64,000 nucleotides of DNA, from assembly GCF_024171925.1 (NCBI RefSeq), contig NZ_JAMTCO010000004.1:124001-188000 (forward strand). The letters are read 5' to 3'. The DNA comes from Actinokineospora diospyrosa. GTDB lineage: Bacteria > Actinomycetota > Actinomycetes > Mycobacteriales > Pseudonocardiaceae. Below, piece after piece: positions 45,011 through 52,801 of the stretch (its first letter is position 1; each line of letters starts with the position of its first letter). The notes under the pieces were generated by a model. The model did not search any database. It worked only from the letters and a program-made list of their open reading frames with translations, and had not been told where the DNA came from. Both the position numbers and the translations under genes were made by a program.

Positions 45011-47020
45011 TCAGCCGACGTGGATGCCCGGTCGGCGCTGCGGATCCGGTTCCGCCGTGCGCAGGATCTCCCGGGTGACCGGCGCGGTGTCGCCCTGGCC
45101 CAGCAGCAGGTAGCGGAACAGGTGCGTCAGCGGGTTGCCCTCGGACCACTCGAAATAGCACTGCGGCCGGACCCCGGTCGCATCGCGCAGGGCCAGCAGC
45201 AGCGCGGCGATCGCGTTGGGCGCGGCCGGGCTGTCGGCGCGCAGCACCCGGTGGCCGGTCACCTCGACCCCGCGCACCCGCAGCACGTCGCTGAAGTCCG
45301 ACGGGTCGATCACGTCGATCTCCAGGAACAGGACGTCCGCGCTGCCCGGGACCGGGTTGAGGCCGCGCTGCTCGACCTCCTTCGCCGCGTACTCCTCGGC
45401 GTCGCCCGCCTGCCGCTTGTTGGCGATGATGTTGAGCCTGCCGTCGTGGTTGATCGAGTCGGTGATGAACCGGCGCGCGGCGTCGTCGAACTCGATGCGG
45501 TCGGCGCGCAGCTCGGTGGTGCGGGTGACCCGGGAGATCAGCGAGACCGCGATGACCCCGGCGACGAACACCGCGGAGATGGCGATGCCGTCCGGCTTCT
45601 CGACCACGTTGGCCACCAGCGCGTACAGCAGCACCGCGGTCAGGGCGGTGAACCCGGCGGCCTGGCGGGTCTGCTTGCGCCGGAACGCGGACACGGTCAC
45701 CGCGAAGGCGCCGGACACCATCATCGCCAGGATGCCGGTCGCGTAGGCACCCGCCTGGGCGTTGACGTCGGCCTTGAAGGCGATGGTGATGCCCACGCAG
45801 ATCGCGGTGTAGACGAGCACGACCGGGCGGATCGCGCGGCCCCACTCCGGCGCCATGCCGTAGGAGGGGAGGTAGCGCGGCACGATGTTGATCAGTCCGG
45901 CCATCGCGGAGGCGCCCGCGAACCACAGGATCAGGATGCTGCTGATGTCGTAGACGGTCCCGAACGCGTCGCCGAGGCGGGTGTGGGCGAGGTAGGCCAG
46001 CGCGCGGCCCGCGGCTTGGCCGCCCGGCTCGAACTGCTCGCGGGGGATGAGCACGGTGGTGATGAGGCTGGTCGCCACCAGGTAGCCGGACATGATCAGC
46101 GCGGCGGTGGTGAGCAGCTTGCGGGTGTTGCGGATCCGATTCGCCAGCCGCTGCTTCGAGTCGGCCCCGGTCGCGGCGATGAGGGGCATCATGCTCACCC
46201 CGGTCTCGAACCCGGACAGCCCCAGCACCAGCAGCGGGAACGCGAGCACGGCGGTGCCCGCGATGTCGCCACCGGCGGTCAGCGCGCTCCACCAGTCGGC
46301 CAGCCGGGCGCCGTGGGTGAACACCTCGCCGAGCCCCACGACCACGATGACGGCGTTGAGCGCGAGGAACACCGCGACCAGCGGGATGGCGACCGAGACC
46401 GCCTCGCTGAAGCCGAGCAGGAAGACCCCGCCGAGCACGAGCAACAGCAGCACGGTGACCAGCACCTCGTGCCCGTGCAGCGCCGACGGGAAGAACGGGT
46501 TCTCCACCATGTGCACTGTTGCGTCAGCCGCCGACAACGTGATGGTGATGATCCAGGAGGTCGCAACGAAGCCGAGCAACACCAGCACGAACACCTTGCC
46601 GCGCCAGAACGGCAGCAATTTCTCCAGCATCGCCACCGACCCCTGCCCGTTGGGGCTCTCGTGCGCAACACGCCGGTACATCGGCAACATGCCGAACAAC
46701 GTCAACGCCACGATCAGCAACGTTGCGATGGGCGAGATCGCGCCCGCGGCGACCACGGCGATCGCGGGCAGGTAGGACAACGTTGAGAAGTAGTCGACGC
46801 CGGTGAGGCACATGACCTTCCACCACGCCTGCGGCTCGCCGTGCTCCTCCTCCCCACCCCGCCCGACCGGATGCACCCGGTGCCGCAACAGCCACCTGGC
46901 GAGCGGCCTCCTGGGCGCGCCGCCCTGCGTCGGTGAGTCCACTTCGGCCGGGACGAGGTACTCGGGCTCAACGGTGTCCTCTTGCGGGGTGGCTTCGTGC
47001 ACGGGAGCAGCATGCCGCAT
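45011..47020 (-). CDS. APC-family permease
   Basis: A 669-residue membrane transporter of the amino acid-polyamine-cation superfamily with about 12 helices (for example [53 protein letters not shown]). ATG 47020 is chosen with GGGG upstream; a start at 47059 is possible. After the helices is a roughly 180-residue cytoplasmic domain ([33 protein letters not shown]), common in the actinobacterial K+/amino-acid group. Substrate not readable. It ends 75 bp upstream of the chemoreceptor start on the same strand. Confidence 0.88.
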   Translation of the reverse strand: MRHAAPVHEATPQEDTVEPEYLVPAEVDSPTQGGAPRRPLARWLLRHRVHPVGRGGEEEHGEPQAWWKVMCLTGVDYFSTLSYLPAIAVVAAGAISPIATLLIVALTLFGMLPMYRRVAHESPNGQGSVAMLEKLLPFWRGKVFVLVLLGFVATSWIITITLSAADATVHMVENPFFPSALHGHEVLVTVLLLLVLGGVFLLGFSEAVSVAIPLVAVFLALNAVIVVVGLGEVFTHGARLADWWSALTAGGDIAGTAVLAFPLLVLGLSGFETGVSMMPLIAATGADSKQRLANRIRNTRKLLTTAALIMSGYLVATSLITTVLIPREQFEPGGQAAGRALAYLAHTRLGDAFGTVYDISSILILWFAGASAMAGLINIVPRYLPSYGMAPEWGRAIRPVVLVYTAICVGITIAFKADVNAQAGAYATGILAMMVSGAFAVTVSAFRRKQTRQAAGFTALTAVLLYALVANVVEKPDGIAISAVFVAGVIAVSLISRVTRTTELRADRIEFDDAARRFITDSINHDGRLNIIANKRQAGDAEEYAAKEVEQRGLNPVPGSADVLFLEIDVIDPSDFSDVLRVRGVEVTGHRVLRADSPAAPNAIAALLLALRDATGVRPQCYFEWSEGNPLTHLFRYLLLGQGDTAPVTREILRTAEPDPQRRPGIHVG

Positions 47021-47147
47021 CACCCGCCCCCTCGCGCCCCTGTTCCCACCCCCCACCACCGGTTCGTCCGGCAGTGGGCGAATTGCCCCGCCTTCGCGTC
47101 AGGTCACCCCGCTAGCCTGGCCAGCCCCCACCGCGAGAGAGGCGACA

Positions 47148-47698
47148 ATGCGCCAAGGCACCCGCGCCGAACTCATCACCCAGCTAACCGAGGCGATCGG
47201 CTCCGCCACACCCCCGCACCCCCTGCGCGTCGCCATCGACGGCCCACCCGCCGCAGGCAAGACCACCCTCGCCGACGAACTCGCCACCGCCCTACGCGCC
47301 CAGTCCCGCGACACCATCCGCGCCACCATCGACGACTTCCTCTTCCCCCGAGCCCACCGCTACCGCAACGGCCGGTACTCCGCCGAGAGCTGCTACTTCG
47401 ACGCCCACGCCCCCTCGTTCCCACCCGCCTCTTCGACGTCGTCTTCCTCTTGCGCCCAGAACTAATCGACCGGTGGGACTTGCGCATCTTCGTATCCGTC
47501 CCACTTGACCAGACGGTAGAGCGAGCCCGAGCCCGAGACGCCGCCTTCACCGGCACCACCGAGATCGAACGCTCCTGGCGCCACCGCTACATCCCCGCCC
47601 AACAGCGCTACTACGCCACAGCCCACCCCACCACCCACGCCGACATCATCGTGCACAACACCCCCTTCAACCGCCCACGCTGGGAAGCCCGCCCCTGA
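47148..47698 (+). pseudogene. uridine-kinase-like gene with internal deletion and frameshift
   Basis: ATG 47148 opens a clear kinase N-terminus with P-loop IDGPPAAGKTTLADELA and RATIDDFLFPRAHRY, YSAESCYFDAH. After this the frame runs out in a serine-rich tail and stops at 47465. The C-terminal half continues in another frame: LFDVVFLLRPELIDRWDLRIFVSVP to the end at 47698. About 40-50 residues expected between the halves in intact relatives are missing. The likely event is a deletion of a length not divisible by three. Confidence 0.75.
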
Positions 47699-47922
47699 CG
47701 CTTGCCCCTTCGCAGCTCTCGCTCAGCCCCCTGAACACCCGGACACGCCAGAACGCCTTCTCCCCCAACGTAACCCGAGCCGCCAGCCCAACCCTCTACT
47801 CCGACCGACTAGCTGACCCCTGAACCCGAGTCACCACAACACCCCACTCCCAAATCGACCCCCGCCCTCCCCACTCCGCCCACCTGAACAATCGTCAAGT
47901 CAGGCCCCGCCAACCCAGCCCC
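47699..47922. other. intergenic DNA before repeat copy B
   Basis: C-rich on the plus strand and less ordered than the repeat that follows. CCCGGACACGCC at 47738 is faintly like the 68-bp units, perhaps a decayed copy. No gene is supportable. Confidence 0.4.
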
Positions 47923-48228
47923 CGGACACTGAGAAGCCGCCGTGCCAGCCCGGCCTCCGTCAGATCCGCCCAAACCCACCTACTCAACCCGTGGGCACTC
48001 GGACCCATCGGTGCCAACACCGCCCCCCGCCAGGTCCGCCCCAACTCACAAACCCAGCCCCTGGACACTCGGACGCACGGTGCCAACTGGCCTTCCGTCA
48101 GGCCTGCCCCAGCCCACCTTCCCAGCGCGTGGACACTCGGACCCGTCGGTGCCATCCCGCGCCCCTCAGGTCCGCCCCAACCCACCTTCCCAGCGCCTGG
48201 ACAGCCGGACTCGCTGGTGCCAGGCCGG
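47923..48228 (+). repeat. 68-bp tandem repeat, copy B (about 4.5 units)
   Basis: Units start near 47923, 47992, 48062, 48130 and 48198, giving periods of 69, 70, 68 and 68 bp. Each reads roughly TGGACACTCGGACCC, GGTGCCA, GTCAGGTCCGCCCC, CCCACCTTCCCAGCGC. The last partial unit runs into the hairpin. Copy A carries about two units in reverse. Confidence 0.8.
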
Positions 48229-48372
48229 CTCGATGGGGCGGACTTGTTTTGCGTGGGGGGACAGGACCCGTAGCCTCGTTGGCGGCTGCTGGGCCGTCCC
48301 TTTGGCCCCCAGCTTTTGAGCCCAGCACGGGTTCTGTAGGGGCCCCGCGCAAAACAAGTTCGCCCCATCGAG
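48229..48372 (+). repeat. long hairpin element, copy B (candidate structured RNA)
   Basis: A 144-bp inverted repeat with the same 25-bp arms as copy A; the variant arm position forms G-U in this sense. Inner stems are ACAGGACCCGT/ACGGGTTCTGT and GCTGGG/CCCAGC. Against copy A these show paired changes (A-U to G-C, C-G to G-U, A-U to U-A), which preserve pairing while the loops differ. Confidence 0.6.
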
Positions 48373-48449
48373 CTTTCCGCATTGTCGCGGATCGGACGCC
48401 GAGCTCGCCGCCAGGCGACGAGGCCGACCACCGGAGCCGAAGGCGGAGG

Positions 48450-48724
48450 CCCGAATCCCTTGCCCCGCACTCCCAACCCCGGCCTATGCCAAGATCAACC
48501 TGATCGAAAGCCCCCAAATACACAGCCTACCGACGCACACCGACACAACGGCAGCAGCAAACAGGGCCTGTGGACAAGCGGAACCGTTGTGGACAAACAG
48601 CTACCAGCGACCCCAGGCAAGATCATCTGCGCCAAGAGCCCCCAATACACAGCCTACCGAGACAACCCGACAGAACGGGAGCAGCAAGCAGCAGCCTGTG
48701 GACAGTCGGAGGCGTTGTGGACAA
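48450..48724 (-). repeat. DnaA-box doublet array, copy B
   Basis: TGTGGACAA (TTGTCCACA on the minus strand) at 48569-48577, 48588-48596 and 48716-48724, with a one-mismatch box TGTGGACAG at 48697-48705. Doublet spacing is again 19 bp and the unit period 128 bp. Apart from the outermost inter-box bases the array is an inverted near-identical copy of array A. Confidence 0.85.
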
Positions 48725-48849
48725 ACGACATCACTGCGAGGCCCAAGCCGCCAGGGGCAGCCAATCGCGGCAGCCGGAGCCTCCAGCGATCACGCGGTGC
48801 CGGCCAGCGTGGCCTGGTCGCTGTGCCTCGTGGTCGACCGCAGCCGGCG

Positions 48850-48957
48850 CACAAGATCAAACCGCCCTGAGCAGCCCCCGAATCCAGCATACCGAGGCGC
48901 GCCCACGCGCAACGCCACCAACCATCGGCTGTGGATGGTTGGTGGCGTTGTGGATGA
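48850..48957 (-). repeat. decayed third doublet unit, copy B, overlapping the csrA hairpin
   Basis: TGTGGATGG at 48930 and TGTGGATGA at 48949 keep the 19-bp spacing but differ from the box consensus. On the minus strand the expected TCGGTATGCTGGATT, GGGGGCT and TTGATCTTG follow. It is a diverged member of the array family. Confidence 0.5.
48911..48949 (-). terminator. perfect 15-bp stem-loop after csrA
   Basis: AACGCCACCAACCAT at 48911-48925 pairs perfectly with ATGGTTGGTGGCGTT at 48935-48949, loop 9 nt. It lies 16 bp after the csrA stop on the minus strand and probably ends the flgN-flgK-flgL-fliW-csrA transcript. No T-run follows. Confidence 0.75.
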
Positions 48958-48964
48958 ACGAGGT

Positions 48965-49312
48965 TCAGACCTGCGGCGGCTGGGCGGGAGGACGCGGAAT
49001 CGGTGCCCTCGGTGTTGGCGGCCCGGCGGGGGGTGCGGGAGGCACAGGCGGGGCGGGGACAGGGCCAGAAGTCGGTGCCTGGCCTCGTTTGCGCAGTGCG
49101 TCGGTGAGCAGGGCCGCGCCCTGGTCGGCTGTGCGGGCGGCGGCCTCGTTGGCCTTGCGGAGTTCGCGGTAGACCTCGTCGCGGTGGACGGTGACTGAGC
49201 GGGGGGCTTGGATGCCCACTCGGACCACGTCGCCCCTGATGTCGAGGATGGTGACGGTGACCTCGTCTCCGATCCGCACGCTCTCACCGGTTCGACGGGT
49301 CAGCACCAGCAC
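48965..49312 (-). CDS. csrA: carbon storage regulator CsrA, with Pro-rich extension
   Basis: A 115-residue RNA-binding protein. GTG 49312 has GGAGGAG 7 bp upstream. Residues 1-60 are CsrA: MLVLTRRTGESVRIGDEV, VTILDIRGDVVRVGI, and APRSVTVHRDEVYREL with the RNA-contacting Arg. The usual length is 60-75; here a helix (LRKANEAAARTADQ) and a roughly 40-residue Pro-rich tail (PAPPVPPAPPAGPPT) follow. It should bind GGA motifs near ribosome sites, most likely in flagellin mRNA. Next to fliW, its known antagonist. CsrA is uncommon in actinobacteria and usually goes with flagella. Confidence 0.95.
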   Translation of the reverse strand: MLVLTRRTGESVRIGDEVTVTILDIRGDVVRVGIQAPRSVTVHRDEVYRELRKANEAAARTADQGAALLTDALRKRGQAPTSGPVPAPPVPPAPPAGPPTPRAPIPRPPAQPPQV

Positions 49313-49339
49313 GTGATCACTCCTCCCCCGCCCTCGGTA

Positions 49340-49741
49340 TCAGGCGGGCAGCAGTCGGGCACGGATGGGGAGATCTTCCTCCAGGATCACCTGGACCGCC
49401 CGTCGGGTGCTCTGGTCCACGATCACCGGGGCGAGCAGGTTGGCCGTGGCCTCGGCGACCGTCCCCGCCGCGGTGACCACCAGCAGCACCAGCAGGTCCT
49501 CGGGGTCGGTGGTGCCCAACTGCTCGAGCACCTGCTCGCCGACCCGCGGGGCGTAGTCGGGGTAGAACGGCGCCGGGGGCACGACCAGGAACCGCAGGTC
49601 CGGGTCGTCGACCGAGCGCAGGGTGAACAGCGGCCCGTCGGGGTCCACCGCGACCAGCACGAACTCGCGGTGCTCGGGGAACCCGGGCATCGGCGTGCGG
49701 AACTCGATGGTCGGCAGGTCCTTGGCGTGGGGCGTGCTCAC
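49340..49741 (-). CDS. fliW: flagellar assembly factor FliW
   Basis: A 133-residue FliW from GTG 49741, which has AGGAGG upstream (13 bp) and begins close to the family start (DLPTIEFRTPMPGFPEHREF). An ATG at 49822 overlapping the flgL stop as ATGA would add 27 Pro/Thr-rich residues; either is possible. FRTPMPGFP, FTLRSVDDPDLRFLVVPP and LLAPVIVDQSTRRAVQVIL are typical. FliW binds flagellin and CsrA and so links flagellin secretion to its translation. It is placed between flgL and csrA as in Bacillus. Confidence 0.92.
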   Translation of the reverse strand: MSTPHAKDLPTIEFRTPMPGFPEHREFVLVAVDPDGPLFTLRSVDDPDLRFLVVPPAPFYPDYAPRVGEQVLEQLGTTDPEDLLVLLVVTAAGTVAEATANLLAPVIVDQSTRRAVQVILEEDLPIRARLLPA

Positions 49742-49818
49742 GGCGGGCGCAGTGCCTCCTCTGGCCGGTGGCGCGGTCAGCGTGGATAGTCCAGCAGTTA
49801 GCGTGGACGGTCCAGCGG

Positions 49819-50706
49819 TCATCGCAGGAAGTCCAGCAGCGAGGGCTGCACCACCCGGGCGGTCGCCGCGAGGGCGGCCTCGTAACCCGCGGTCTGGGTC
49901 TGCAGGTCGATCACCGCCTTGGCCATGTCGATATCCTCGATCTCGGACAACCGCGAGGTCAGCGCCAGGACCTGGGTGCTCGCGGTGTCCTGGGCCGCGG
50001 TGAGCTGACTGTAGCGGCTGCCGACGGCGGCCAATTCGTTCGTGACCCGCGACTTGGCCAAGTCCAACCGATCGAGGTCGCCGGTGAGGGTGGCCGGGTT
50101 GGTCTCCAGGCCGGTGGCGATCGAGGCGAGCACGTCGAACACGTTGCCCGCCGCGGTGCCGAAGACGTCGGCGGACACGTCAACGCGCACCTGGGTGCTG
50201 TCGCCGACGCGGCGCTGCACGCTGCCGGTGTCGCCCTGGTACACGCCGGTGTCGAGGAACGCGCTGGTCTTGTCGGTGGTGCCGCCGAAGACCGGGCGGT
50301 CCAGGTAGGTGGTGTTGGCGACGGAGAGCATGTTCTCCCGCAGCGAACGGACCTCAACGGCGATCCCGGCGCGCGCCGAGGGGTTGCTCAGCGCGGGCTC
50401 GGACATGCCCTGCAGCACCAGGTCGCGGGCGCGGTTGAGCAGGTCGCTGCCGGTGCTCAGCGCGTTCTCCGCGGTGCTGAGCCGGGCGACGCCGTCGGTG
50501 GCGCTGCGGTCGTAGCGGTCGCGGGTCGCGATGTCGGAGCGGACCTGCATCGCCGAGACGACCCCGGTCGGGGAGTCCGAGGGCTTGGACACCTGCTTGC
50601 CGGTGGTCATCTGCTCGCGCAGCCGGTCGACGTTGTTCTGGCTGGTGCGCAGACCCGCCAGCACCTTGGCCGAGGTGGACTGCTCGGTCACCCGGAAACC
50701 CGCCAT
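49819..50706 (-). CDS. flgL: flagellar hook-associated protein FlgL (HAP3)
   Basis: A 295-residue protein starting at ATG 50706, two bases after the flgK stop. It has the flagellin-like N-terminal helix (RVTEQSTSAKVLAGLRTSQNNVDRL, QMTTGKQVSKPSD) and the C-terminal helix (IEDIDMAKAVIDLQTQTAGYEAALAATA), with the variable middle. It joins the hook-FlgK junction to the flagellin filament, outside the cell. It is exported by the flagellar apparatus. Confidence 0.92.
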   Translation of the reverse strand: MAGFRVTEQSTSAKVLAGLRTSQNNVDRLREQMTTGKQVSKPSDSPTGVVSAMQVRSDIATRDRYDRSATDGVARLSTAENALSTGSDLLNRARDLVLQGMSEPALSNPSARAGIAVEVRSLRENMLSVANTTYLDRPVFGGTTDKTSAFLDTGVYQGDTGSVQRRVGDSTQVRVDVSADVFGTAAGNVFDVLASIATGLETNPATLTGDLDRLDLAKSRVTNELAAVGSRYSQLTAAQDTASTQVLALTSRLSEIEDIDMAKAVIDLQTQTAGYEAALAATARVVQPSLLDFLR

Positions 50707-50708
50707 GA

Positions 50709-52091
50709 CTAGACCCCCATCCGGTTGATCAGCGTGTCGAGCATCGAGTCCACGGTGGACATGACCTTGGCCGCGGCCTCGTAGGAGCGCTGGTAGGTGA
50801 TCATCGAGGTGAGCTCCTCGTCCAGGTTGACCCCGGAGGTGGCCGAGCGCGCGGAGTCGACCTGGTTGGTGATGGTGCCCTGGGTGGCCGCCGCCTGCTC
50901 GGCCGCGCGCACGCGCATGCCGATGTCGGCGACGTTGGTGCGGTAGACCTCGTCGGCGCCACCGGACTTCGAGCCGAGCCTGGCCATCGCGTCGGCGTTG
51001 CCGCCGCCGAGGGCCTGGGTGTTGCTCGCCGAGGCGGCGATGTCGGCCGGGTTGGTGGTGGCGACCTTGATGGTGGCCGCGGTGGTGCCCGACATCAGCG
51101 CGCCGCCCGCGACGCCCGCCTTGGTGAACCCGGCGGCGTTGGCGGTGTTGATGGTGGTGGTGAGCGCGTTGGCGACCTTGTCGAAGCGGGCCAACTGGTC
51201 GGGCAGCACGGTGTTGAGGCCGTTGAGCAGCGCGCCAGCCTTGCCGCCCGCGCCGGTGGCGACGGTGTCGGTGTCCACCCACTTGAGGGTCACCGGGTCG
51301 GCGCCCGCGCTGGCGATGTCGGCGCCGTTGGTCACCTTGAGATCACGCGAAGTGCTGCCGCTCACCAGGTTGGACCCACCGAGGGTGATGGTGACCGAGT
51401 CATCGGCACCGCGGGTGAGCTGGCCGCCGGTGAGCTCGACGAGCTTGAGGGCGGCGTTGTCGCGCTGGTCGGAGAGCTCGTTGGCGCTGACGCCCGCGGC
51501 CTTGGCGCGCACGACGGCCTCGTTGAGACCGGCCAGCTGCTTGGCGGCGGCGTTGATGTCGTTGGCGGTGTTGACCAGCTGCACGCGGCGGTCGGTGTAC
51601 TGGCCCGCCAGCTCGGCGGACGCGGCGTTGAGCGTGCTCGCCACGGACTGGGCGCGGGTGAGCAGCTGGGTGCGCGACCCGAGGTCGCCGGGGTTGTCGG
51701 CCACGTCGGCGAAGCCGGACCACAGGTCGGTGAGCTGGGACTGCAGGCCGTTGTCGCTCGGCTCGTTGTAGACCCGCTCGACGTCGACGAGGACGTCGTA
51801 GTTGGTGTCGGTGGCGGCCTTGCGCTCGTGCTCGGAGCGGACCCGGGCGTCCATGTAGGCGTCCTGCAGCCGGTTCACCGAGGTGACCTGCACGCCCTGG
51901 CCGGTGGAGAACTTGTTGGGGGTGGACCAGAAGGCGGGCACCGGGGAGCCGCCGATGGAGGTGGTCTCCAGGCGCTGCCGGGTGTAGCCCTCGGTGCCCG
52001 CGTTCGCGATGTTCTGCCCCGCCAGCTCCAGGCCCTGGCGCTGGGTGCGCAGGGCCGTGAGGGCGGTGTTGATCCCGTTGAAGGAACTCAT
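50709..52091 (-). CDS. flgK: flagellar hook-associated protein FlgK (HAP1)
   Basis: A 460-residue protein starting at ATG 52091. N-terminus SSFNGINTALTALRTQRQGLELAGQNIANAGTEGYTRQR matches the rod/hook/HAP start, in shorter runs FNGINTALTAL and NIANAGTEGYTRQ. The C-terminus GVNLDEELTSMITYQRSYEAAAKVMSTVD, here VNLDEELTSMITYQRSYEA, is the flagellar basal-hook signature. It caps the hook and contacts FlgL. It directly abuts flgN. Confidence 0.94.
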   Translation of the reverse strand: MSSFNGINTALTALRTQRQGLELAGQNIANAGTEGYTRQRLETTSIGGSPVPAFWSTPNKFSTGQGVQVTSVNRLQDAYMDARVRSEHERKAATDTNYDVLVDVERVYNEPSDNGLQSQLTDLWSGFADVADNPGDLGSRTQLLTRAQSVASTLNAASAELAGQYTDRRVQLVNTANDINAAAKQLAGLNEAVVRAKAAGVSANELSDQRDNAALKLVELTGGQLTRGADDSVTITLGGSNLVSGSTSRDLKVTNGADIASAGADPVTLKWVDTDTVATGAGGKAGALLNGLNTVLPDQLARFDKVANALTTTINTANAAGFTKAGVAGGALMSGTTAATIKVATTNPADIAASASNTQALGGGNADAMARLGSKSGGADEVYRTNVADIGMRVRAAEQAAATQGTITNQVDSARSATSGVNLDEELTSMITYQRSYEAAAKVMSTVDSMLDTLINRMGV

Positions 52092-52580
52092 CTACAGGGC
52101 CTCATCCACCAGTCGGGCACCCACGGCCGCGGGTGCGGTACTGCCGTCGGCGCGGTACAGGTTGCCGTCGCCGCCGCCGCGCACCACGCGCAGCGCCTCG
52201 GCGACGGTGCGGCGACCGGAGGTCAGCAGGTCGCGGTTGGCCTCCACGGCCGCCTCGATCTCGGCGGAGAGGGTGGCCAGCGCGGTGCGGTGCTCGCTGA
52301 ACACCGCCTTCCACGGCTCGTCGAGGGCGTCGGTGAGCGCGGCCAGGCTCGGGCCGGGCGGCAGGCCGAGGGTCTCGGCGAGCTCGTCGACCGCGGCGGC
52401 GCGCAGGAGTTCGGTGCTCTGGATGCGCTCGAGCATGAGCTCGACCTCGTAGGTCGCCGACCCCAGCCACCTGGTGCGGCCAGCGGCCAACAACAGGCTT
52501 TCCACCTCGAGCTTGAACAGCAGAAGGGACAGCAGCTCGCGCTGCCGCCAGAGGATAGCTGAAGTCTCTACGGGGTTCAT
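52092..52580 (-). CDS. flgN: FlgN-like export chaperone
   Basis: A 162-residue helical protein. ATG 52580 has GGAGG 8 bp upstream; a GTG six bases earlier is too close. Long helices (LWRQRELLSLLLFKLEVE, ELMLERIQSTELLRAAAVDELAETL) match FlgN, which guards FlgK and FlgL before export. First gene of the minus-strand operon with a sigma-28-like promoter upstream. Confidence 0.85.
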   Translation of the reverse strand: MNPVETSAILWRQRELLSLLLFKLEVESLLLAAGRTRWLGSATYEVELMLERIQSTELLRAAAVDELAETLGLPPGPSLAALTDALDEPWKAVFSEHRTALATLSAEIEAAVEANRDLLTSGRRTVAEALRVVRGGGDGNLYRADGSTAPAAVGARLVDEAL

Positions 52581-52623
52581 CTGCACTGCCTCCGGTAGGC
52601 GGTCTGATGGTTCTCAACAAGCC

Positions 52624-52650
52624 CTATCGACGCGGCGGGGGCACGCTTGA
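52624..52650 (-). promoter_or_regulatory. sigma-28-like promoter of the flgN-csrA operon
   Basis: TCAA (52650-52647), 15-bp spacer, GTCGATAG (52631-52624) on the minus strand, 44 bp before the flgN start. It is close to the TAAA-N15-GCCGATAA consensus known for WhiG/SigD/FliA-type factors. Confidence 0.6.
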
Positions 52651-52801
52651 GGAAACCGCAGCAAAGCGTTTCCGAGCGTCGCACCCGAGACGCACCCGTG
52701 AGGCACTTGGGACGCACCCTCCGACCCCCACCTTTGACGTCATCAGGGCGGACACACCAACCGCCCAGGACGTCCCAGATGGATGAGCGGCGGAGGAAGC
52801 A

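Noticed and set aside
47923..48228. CRISPR array
   Set aside because: Units are 68-70 bp direct repeats without unique spacers of constant length, and no cas genes are present.
49742..49822. Longer FliW starting at ATG 49822
   Set aside because: It adds a Pro/Thr-rich stretch not seen in the family; the GTG at 49741 has AGGAGG upstream. The ATGA overlap with flgL means that it cannot be excluded.
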